Shown here piece after piece: positions 56,235 through 64,000 of a stretch of 64,000 nucleotides of DNA. The DNA is from Sarocladium kiliense. Taxonomy: Eukaryota; Ascomycota; Sordariomycetes; Hypocreales; Sarocladiaceae. The position numbers were made by a program, and so were the translations under genes. The stretch covers positions 2,914,001 to 2,978,000 of the forward strand of contig JAUZTG010000029.1 in the NCBI GenBank assembly GCA_030734395.1, read 5' to 3'. The notes under the pieces were generated by a model. It searched no databases. It had not been told where the DNA came from and saw only the letters and a list, made by a program, of their open reading frames with translations. Every line of letters begins with the position of its first letter. The first letter of the stretch is position 1.

Positions 56235-58510
56235 TTACATCTTCGCGATACCCTCCTTGATCTCCTTGGCATACTTCTCGCGGACAGCACGACGGTTGAG
56301 CTTCTGGGTGGCGGTGACAAGACCCTGCAGATGATGGTATTAGTGACTGGTTCATCTCATCTTTCCTCAGCCTCGAGCACTTACGTTCTGGGGGGTCCAT
56401 TCCTCGTCAGTGATGACAACATTTGCAACGACTTCCATACCAACCAGACCAGACTGCTTCGCCAGGGTCTGCAAGTCCTTGAGCACAATCTTACGAATCT
56501 TGTCGTTGTTGTGCATGCTATGCGCATCGACGCCAACCTCCTTGGCCTTCTCTGCAAGTGCAGCCTCTACTGGCGTGATGATAGCAATCGGGCGAGAGTG
56601 TTCTGGTGAAGCCTCAACCATGATGTTGAGGACGAGTCGTGAGCCACGGTAGACTGTCTCAAGCTTCTCAAGGGCAATGTACTCTCCGCCAGAAAGCTTG
56701 ACCAGGTTCTTGACGCGATCGATGATGCGCAGATGGCCGTCAGCAGTCCATTCACCAATATCACCAGTCTTGAACCAACCATCCTCAGTGATGGCCTTGG
56801 CTGTCTCCTCGGGATTCTGGAAGTATTCCTTCGTCACGGGAGTACCACGGATCCAGATTTCACCCTGAGGGTTCTTGCCGTCGGTGTCGTAGCCAATATC
56901 GGGGATGGCGACGAGCTTCACCTCAACCGCAGGTGGTGGAGCACCCAAAGTGTCTCCCGCATATTGAAGCGGTGAGCCGAGGGCGCCATTGGCTGCAGTC
57001 TCGGTGAGACCGTAGCCTCCGATCATAGGGGCCATAGTCATTGAGATGAAGTTCTTGGTATTCGAAGAGATCGGGCTGCCTCCATTGAAGGTGAATCGCA
57101 GGCGACCTCCAGTAAGCTCCTTGACCTTTCCAAAGACGATGCCATCGAGGACGCTAGCCAGCGGCAGCTTGTTGCGAATCATGAAGTTCTTGTAGCCGTA
57201 TGCACCCCAGAATAGGTTCTTCAACAGCGGGCTAGATGCCTCCACCTTGCCCATGATACCTTTCTTGATTGTCTCCCAAACTTGAGGGACACCGACAAGA
57301 ACTGTTGGCTTGAATTCGCGCATATCACCGGCGCAATTCCGGACTGACGTATCGGAAATGGTTCGAGGGCTTCCATAGCCAAGCGTTCCTCCTATGAGCA
57401 GGACCAGGTTCTCAAGAGCCATTTCGATAGCGTGCGCAAGAGGCAGATAGGCGAGAATGGCCTCGCCGTCGCTGACAGCGAACTCAACATTGTGGAACAA
57501 GCCGGTAACTGACAATTAAGTGCATTAGCGATGCTATTCCAAGCGCTCAACGAGGGCAGTGGTCAACGTGTCACTTACCGCCGGCAACCAGAGACTCGTG
57601 CCTGACGCAGACACCCTTCGGGTCGCCACCAGTTCCAGAAGTGTACATGATGGCAAACACATCCTCGGGCTTCGGAGGCCTGGGCTCGGCGGGGCTCTCC
57701 TTGCCCCTCTTGATGAGCTCTTTGTAGGTAACAATCGTGAATTGCGGGTTGGCCTCCTTGAACGCCTCAATCTCGCCACCCTCAGTGAAGATGCAATCCT
57801 CGTTGACGATGACATACTTAACCTTCGACTTCTTAAGAGGACCGGCGGCAGTCTTGAGCAGGTGCGGGTCGACGAACATGGCGGCAGCATTGGTCTGAAG
57901 AAGAGTGTGCTCGACACCCTTCTCGCCGAGCGTGTCGTAAGCAGTTGCGATCTGGATAGACTGGGATGCACAAGCGTGGGAGAGGGACATCCACGAAACG
58001 CTGTAGATTCAGTTAGCCTTGCGCCTATGCCCATGGGAGATGCAAAGGCAAGTGAACGGACCTGGTGGTAGCGAAGAAGTGCACCTTAGCATCATCTGCG
58101 AACTCCAGACTGCGCAGACCTGATCCAAGGTCGTGGACAAGCTGCAGGTACTCCTTGTAGGTGATGTAGGAGTAACCAGACAGCTCGAAGTACTGCCAGG
58201 TTTTGTCGACCTTTACGATCTCGCCGTCGACGTTCTTGTCAACCTTCTTTGTCTCCTTGTGGTGCTTGATGATCTTGCGGGAACCCATGGCGTTGTGGTT
58301 GGGGTATACGCTTGCACTGCGCTTGATGAGCTCGAAGACGGTGGTGACCTCCGGGAAAGGTGTCTTCCGGAGGCCATCTGCGAAGCGTGCATTGCGGCGA
58401 GGAATGGTCTCTCCAGGCTTCTTCTCGACACCTGCGACCTCAACACTGTACGGAGGCTTGTCGACGGGGTGGAGGGGAAGGGTGGCCGCCTTGCGATAGT
58501 CAGGAGCCAT
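56235..58510 (-). CDS. faa1: Long-chain fatty-acid-CoA ligase (Faa1/Faa4 type)
   Basis: Exons 58510-58062, 58000-57579, 57508-56385 and 56324-56235; introns of 61, 70 and 60 bp (phases 2, 1 and 0); 694 residues, like yeast Faa1/Faa4. Motifs: AMP-binding YTSGTGGDPKGV, GYGLTETAANG, and the fatty-acyl-CoA-synthetase signature DGWFKTGDIGEWTADGHLRI followed by IDRVKNLVKLSGGEYIALE. The last exon supplies the C-terminal GLVTATQKLNRR with the catalytic-type lysine region. The first splice rebuilds FFATTSVSWMSLSHAC. It activates long-chain fatty acids with ATP and CoA for lipid synthesis and peroxisomal or ER use, upstream of the acyltransferase at 6.7-9.0 kb. Start at 58510 (MAPDYRKAATLPL); a leader intron probably ends 5 bases before it. 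Confidence 0.97.
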
Positions 58511-58515
58511 TGTGA

Positions 58516-58616
58516 CTGTAGGGCAAAGCAATGGCAGTCAGTTGCTGGTCAAAGGCCCTGGAAGGTCGCGTGGTGGCGGGCGAAGGGTAGGCAGGTTTGG
58601 AAGTATTAGAACGTAC
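58516..58616 (-). other. faa1: Putative 5' UTR intron of the acyl-CoA synthetase gene
   Basis: On the minus strand a GTACGT donor begins at 58616 and a CCCTACAG acceptor ends at 58516, five bases before the ATG at 58510. The 101-bp length and both motifs are good, but with no coding phase to check this stays a suggestion. Confidence 0.5.
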
Positions 58617-61600
58617 AGACGAGTCTCGAGAAGCACTAGCAGAGCAGGAACGAAATGAGCAGAGGTTTGATCTGTTCACAGAAAGTAGGTCAGCAAGAGA
58701 CGGTGGTTGGGGCGGCGAGTTACGAGCTTGGTTTTAGCTCTGGCCCGAGAGTGAACCTACGGGGTATCGACGGCGCGTAGAGGTGCAGAGCTCAAAGCTG
58801 AGCGAGTAGAACAATATGGATCCGGGGTGAGCGAGGGTAAGATGGAAGGCAATGATGTCGGTGCCCAACGAACAGAATCAGAGGATGGAGAGGAGAGGGT
58901 GAGGTTATTACAGAGGGAAGGGTTTGGTGATGGCAGGCGCGGAGGAGAGGGCAGGGGAAAAGCAGGCACGAGGACGGGAGACGCAGACGCACGTCACGAC
59001 TGGGGCAACGCAAAGCAACGCTGTAGTGAAGCTCCCCACAAGTAGCCCCAAGCACCACCTAAGCTCGGAGTAAAGACTGAGGGACTAGATTCAGGGAAGC
59101 TTGGCTGCTAAGGTGCTAGGCCCAGCTCCGGATGCTGGCACTAACTGAACTGGGCGTCACAGGTCATAGTGACCACCCCGTGGGTGCTTGGCGTTGCTGG
59201 AACCTGCGACAGGGTGCTGCAGCCACCAACCACAGCCTACTAGGCTAAGCTAAGGTAACCTTGGGGACCAGCTGTGCATCCATCCTCTGACGAATGTCCC
59301 CAACAAAGCCGCCATTTCAGCCACTGCTTACGGCCTCTATACGTGTCTGACAGCTATGCACTACCATAGCCCTGAACTCGAGGAGTCATCTCCATTGATA
59401 AGCTAAGAAGCTGAAAGGCCACTTCCTCATTCGACGAACCACGATATTTGTCTGTGCCTCCGGCGGTACGTCCCCAGGTAATGCTGGCTTGGGGCTTTAC
59501 GCCAGGTGGATCAGTCGGTCGCTCTTTATCCAATAAGAGGCGACACTGACCTACGAGTTTCAAAGGTCAGCACCTACCTGCACTTGTCGCCGCCTGTTGT
59601 TCCAGGCACCTCGCCAGCCACTGCCACCTGGCCACGCATCTCAAGGTTTCCTGTACCTGGATTTCCGAAGGGACAGATCACCATGGCCTGCCACATAATC
59701 ATGTCCCCGAAGTCAAAATTCAGGAGCCACTTTGCAGTACAGACACTTGTTGTGACCGATGTATCCCGTCATTTATTCGATCAGGGTGCCTAATGGCCAA
59801 GCTTTGACCAGGGTCAGACCCCCGTCACAGAGCCACTTTCGCATCACCTGGGGAGGGTTGCGCTGCTACGAATTGAGAAATCCATGAGTGGCATCCTTCT
59901 TGGCTGTTCGATGAAGATAGCTATCAGATCAGGTACCTAATACATCCCCATGTTTCTGGTCGTCTACTTGGGCATGGACTTACTTTCTCTCGAGATGGAC
60001 ACACAAACAGTTCCATTGCAGCCGAAGTTAGGGTGACAAGATGACGTGTACTAATGTTGAGAGTAGGTCAACCCTTTTTCTTGCTGAGAACCACTTTGTC
60101 ACGTCTCCGATCTTTCCGGACGGGACGATCAGCACCAGTCAGCTTGAATGAGGACCCTAGCAATCGTCAAACGATATCTCACCTAGGGTTCCATAAGTTC
60201 CGGTTGGGTTACTCATCTCACCTGGAACATCGTTATCCAATGCGTAATAAACCCCCAATCTGGCACAGTTATCGAAGTGCGAGCCGGGACATATGAATGA
60301 GCCTTGTTACGGCTTGGTCCCGGGCGCCTCTCTCAGGACATACACGAAGAGCGATACAAAAGATCACCGCCAACTCCTCATGCACCGTCTCAAGACATAC
60401 GCTCGGGCCGGGCTTTGCCTCAGTCGTACGCAGAGATTGGTCGAAATGGCCGGCTGTCTTTGCCCAATCATTCCCCCTCCAGCTTTGGTCAAGAGTACCC
60501 AGTACTTAGGGGAAACTTCACAGTCGAATTAAGCTCAGCTTCCCCCCTGCATTGCTTCCTCACTGCACCAGGAACCACCACCCGCCCCGGCATCAACCTT
60601 CTTTTTGATCCTGCGGACACCAAGCGATCCATCATTTCGTCTGTCACGCAAACGAGGCCAAGCGCATGACGCCAACCCGCTATCGACGGCGCCAAGCACT
60701 ACCTGCTGCTACTCTTCTCTCTAGGCCAACATCAAGCTGAAGCCGTCCACGATTCAATGCCAAGACTGAGCGGTTGCCAGACCTGAAATTTGCACGAAAG
60801 GGGCTTGGCTGGACACATTCTCTACCTCGTGACCCGTGAACATTGGAGAAGCACTTCATCAGCGGGTGGGAGGCCAAGCTCATGAGCTAATGTTCTCCAA
60901 CCCTCTTATGCCTCTTTCAACGCCTTGCCAAGGGCTGTGGCTGAAGTTCCCCGCCTCTTTCTGGTTGGTCCATGTGTTGCCAGGCTTTGGAGCTTCCCTC
61001 CTTAGCAAGATGATGAGTTGAATCCCTAATTGAAGTCTAGCGAGGGGTTGTTCACATGACTGGCAACTCCAACTCGGACTTTTCACAAAGCGAGAGCCTC
61101 GGAGTTCGTCGAGCTAAAATTAATTGAGGGTCCATGTTTGCAATGCGCCGCAGCCCCTTCGGCGTTGTCGCGGGTCGCAGAAAGCTGTCCTGAAAAGGAG
61201 CAGCATTTTAGAACTGGTCTACCAACCGAAAGGAAGCCAACAGGTCGAGTTCTTCACGTTCCTCGGTTTGCGGCGGTCTCCAATGAACCAGGTACAAAGG
61301 CAAGGGGCTTTACAGCTTTCCCCGTGGGGAAGCCAGTGGGAAGGTGGTGTGGGAGGCAGATCCCCCTTTCATAGCCGTTGTGAACATGTGATTGTCGGTT
61401 GCTGCTGGTCAATCGCTGCGAGAAGGTTGGAGCATCTGGGGAACGCCAGATCCACTGGGCTGGAATTCAGCCCCTGCGTGCCTCCGAATCCCTGAGCAGC
61501 AGGTGGACCCGCCAGCAGTACCTCAATGTAGGGTAGGCATTGTGGTCAAAGAAAAAATGTGACTGTTGTAACCGTCTCAATTGGGTGAGCTTGCTCAGAG

Positions 61601-62174
61601 CCATGGGGACGCCGAGATTAGAGGTATTGGGGCTAGCGATGAATTCACCGTCGTGTGTGTGCAAAATGGCCTTCTCAGCGATCTGCGCTTCAAAGATCCT
61701 TATCGATTCGGACAAACCCAACCTGACCAAGATTGGTTGGCAGTAGCGGGTAGTAGTCAGATTGTGTGTAAGAGATGCCATTGGCACAGCGCAGAGACAT
61801 CCGATCTAGAGATACGAGTGGCCGGAAAAGCGGCTCTTGAGGTATCGTCTCAATAAGGAAGGTGCCCCAAATAAGACCAATGAGTTCCTGACGAGCACCA
61901 ACATGCTGAGCTCAATTGGAAGAAACGTGACTCACGTCTCAATTCGCAGCCTCACAACTCATCCTTGTGTGAGGAACTATTGTACATCGTCGTCAGCAAA
62001 TGAGGTGCTTGTGAGTCACCAGTCCAACACTCCGCAACCCTCACCTGCAGCTTGTCAAGATGTGCTCGTCAATTGATAATCGAAGATTAAAAGACATAAA
62101 AACATAGAGGTAGCCAGACCACGAGAGCAGTTATACAGCTAATCTGCCCAGTTGCCAAGAACAGAATCCACGCT
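58617..62174. other. 3.6-kb intergenic region without recognisable genes
   Basis: 58860-58960 is purine-rich on the plus strand, so pyrimidine-rich on the faa1 sense strand, as in a core promoter. The rest (59000-62100) has scattered frames of under 125 codons without recognisable sequence. Possible TATA-like AT runs at 62080-62110 precede the methyltransferase start. Confidence 0.5.
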
Positions 62175-63104
62175 ATGGATCAACAACGCACGTCCCAGGA
62201 GCAACTCAGCTCCCGGCTTGACAGGCTTCTAGAATGCTACCTCCATGATGCAGCTCATCGGTCTACAGCAATCGTCCCAACATTCATCCACCGCCTAAAC
62301 ATCGTTGATGCGTGGGCAGTTCCTTCCTCTACTGTCCGGCTACTGGATATCGGCTGTGGTCAAGGCGATTCGACCCTTGTCCTCGCCAGCAGCAATGACC
62401 AGGTTCATGTTACTGGGATCGACAGCGGACCGGCAGATTACGGTTCCCCATATACTTTGGGTCAGGCACAGGCCTTTATTCTGGCCTCACCCTTGGGCCA
62501 GCGCATTACCTTTGAGCGGGCTGACCCAAACAGCTATTTGCGGCCTGCCGAGGCAAGCGGTCCCGCAACGTTCGATGCCGCGTTCTTCTGTCTCAGCCTA
62601 TGGTACTGGTCCTCAATTGACCAAATCCGCAAGGTGTTTTCTACTTTAGCAGAGTCCGGTGTATCAACGGTCTATGTCGCTGAATGGGCCGGCAAGGCGT
62701 CTCGACCAGAACAGGAGGCTCATGCTTTGGCTGCCCAGGTGCAAAAGGAGCTGTACGCGCTGCGCTCCGATGCCCCTGGATCACAATTCCTCTCGCAAAA
62801 TGTGCGAACTGGCTTACTCCCAGATGAGCTATTCGGCGTTGCAGCTGAGGCTGCTGGGTGGAAAGTCGTGCGGCGTGGACTTGTGACGCCGCCTTCGAAC
62901 TTGATGGATGGCGTCTGGGAGGCGGGTTACGCGGGAAGTGATGATTTCTGGAAGAATTGTGAACTGGAATTGGATGGCGTAGATGCGGAGAAGAAAGCGG
63001 AGATTTTGGGATACCGTGAGAGGCTCAAAGATGCTGTCGAACGATGTGGTGGGAGGAAAGAGGTCAAGTGCATGGACGTGGTCTGGGCTGTGCTAGAGCG
63101 ATAG
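62175..63104 (+). CDS. Class I SAM-dependent methyltransferase
   Basis: Intronless, 309 residues, starting MDQQRTSQEQ. Motif I, LLDIGCGQGDSTLVLA (about residues 56-71), binds S-adenosylmethionine; GIDSGPADYG is the acidic strand-2 motif and TFDAAFFCLSLWYW the post-motif block. This matches small fungal stand-alone class I methyltransferases often annotated from the methyltransferase-domain family. The C-terminal half (LLPDELFGVAAEAAGWKVVRRG) completes the Rossmann-like sheet. Such enzymes may act in secondary metabolism, but no biosynthetic gene lies nearby in the window, so the substrate is unknown. No signal peptide or membrane segment. Confidence 0.92.
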   Translation: MDQQRTSQEQLSSRLDRLLECYLHDAAHRSTAIVPTFIHRLNIVDAWAVPSSTVRLLDIGCGQGDSTLVLASSNDQVHVTGIDSGPADYGSPYTLGQAQAFILASPLGQRITFERADPNSYLRPAEASGPATFDAAFFCLSLWYWSSIDQIRKVFSTLAESGVSTVYVAEWAGKASRPEQEAHALAAQVQKELYALRSDAPGSQFLSQNVRTGLLPDELFGVAAEAAGWKVVRRGLVTPPSNLMDGVWEAGYAGSDDFWKNCELELDGVDAEKKAEILGYRERLKDAVERCGGRKEVKCMDVVWAVLER

Positions 63105-64000
63105 AGACCCGAGGTTTGATTTGACCGTATAAGCATTCGTATTAATTCGAAGCATGAAACGTCAAGAGAATTGCATACTCTTCCAGCTACTTGATCATAA
63201 CCCCACGCTGTTAGCTGGGAGTCGCGTTACCATCTTCCAGTAAAGAGACGATCTCAGGTATGCGTCCAAGCTCGGCAGTGTCGTATAGCCGATGAGAACT
63301 CTCTGTTTTCGAAGCGATTCATCATCGTCATCATTGCTACCTCCAACTGGCGAGAAGGCGAGGTGACATTCGCGGCTTGCTTGTTTGGTAAGCAGCAAAG
63401 CAAAAGCTGCTGTGCCCCCAGACAACACTCGCCATCATCCCATAGCTGCATCCCGACTTGCACTTGGGAATCTCCGCCTCGGTTGAGGTTGGACCGTCTT
63501 AGTGACATTCGATGACTCGTTTGGCACATTCTTGGCTCGTATCGTCATGGCGCCGGGGTTGAAGCTGGTGACTCAAAATGGTGGTTCAGATCTGAGCCCA
63601 GTCATTCAAGCTTAGCCCTTGCTCATCAGCTCGGCAGATTTTGCGTAGCGTTCTGTGTTTCATTCTTCTGGACCAGAATACAGGGGAGGTTCATTTACAG
63701 CACCTGGAGACTACCTTTTTACGCATAGCCTAGATGGCACACTATGAGTCACTTCATATTGTGGACGTGCGCCACAACGAGCTCCGCAGTTTCAACCAAG
63801 ACGGACTAGAAGGCTTACCCTGCATCCGACCCTCATCGTTCTGGAATGACGTCCCTGCTTTATAAACTGGCCCTCTTGCCACTTTGCAAATCTGAGTCTC
63901 CAACAGTAACAACCATCACGACTCGGTCTCCTTTGTATTATTGGTCTAGCCACCTGGAGTTTAGGAGTTTGAGCGAAGACTTGCGCACGCAGACTGAATT
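63105..64000. promoter_or_regulatory. Right-edge intergenic region with a probable promoter
   Basis: No gene is seen. TATAAA at 63861-63866 followed by a CT/CA-rich leader from 63870 onward suggests the transcription start of a plus-strand gene whose coding part begins beyond 64000. Confidence 0.4.

Noticed and set aside
1..64000. Transposons, CRISPR arrays, rRNA and secondary-metabolite cluster genes
   Set aside because: No transposase, reverse transcriptase, long terminal repeats, spaced repeats, rRNA-like sequence, PKS, NRPS or terpene synthase sequence was found on either strand.

Overview
This window is nuclear DNA from a filamentous ascomycete (Pezizomycotina). The evidence is the gene structure and the gene set. 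Introns are short (about 47-113 bp) with GTAAGT/GTACGT-type donors, CTGAC/CTAAC-like branch sites and CAG/TAG acceptors. Core genes are typical fungal ones: polyubiquitin, GDP-mannose pyrophosphorylase, an Sct1/Gpt2-type acyltransferase, farnesyltransferase beta, Vps27, a fungal acyl-CoA synthetase and a Zn2Cys6 regulator. Large intergenic spaces and plant-wall hydrolases suggest a plant-associated or saprotrophic mould. The class cannot be fixed from sequence reading alone. All exon joins were worked out by hand from splice motifs, reading phase and protein continuity.

Layout. 0-5.6 kb: 3' end of a secreted Cys-rich gene (+), a GH43 glycosidase (+), then an Aim32-type thioredoxin-like ferredoxin gene (-). 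6.6-14 kb, all minus strand: glycerol-3-phosphate acyltransferase, an Etp1/BRAP2-like RING protein, and polyubiquitin. 15.7-20.6 kb: a small cupin gene (-) and a Zn2Cys6 transcription factor (-), followed by 5.5 kb without a recognisable gene. 26-33 kb: an orphan hyper-acidic protein (+), a secreted clan-A (GH39-like) glycosidase (+) and farnesyltransferase beta (+). 33-41 kb: mostly gene-poor, with one terminal exon of a dsRBD-like protein (+) and an unresolved coding-looking patch. 41-48 kb: GDP-mannose pyrophosphorylase (+), glycerol kinase (-), a hypothetical Cys-motif protein (+) and a histidine-phosphatase-family gene (-). 49-58.5 kb: Vps27 (-) head-to-head with a rhodanese-containing ubiquitin protease (+), then a long-chain acyl-CoA synthetase (-). 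62.2-63.1 kb: a SAM methyltransferase (+); the last bases look like a promoter for a gene beyond the edge.

Functional themes. Four ubiquitin-system genes lie in one 45-kb span: Etp1-like, polyubiquitin, Vps27 and the Doa4-type protease. The last two act in the same step of multivesicular-body sorting and share a 971-bp divergent promoter. Glycerol kinase, the acyltransferase and the acyl-CoA synthetase belong to consecutive steps of glycerolipid synthesis but are dispersed. I saw no transposon, tRNA, rRNA, CRISPR array or recognisable secondary-metabolite cluster.
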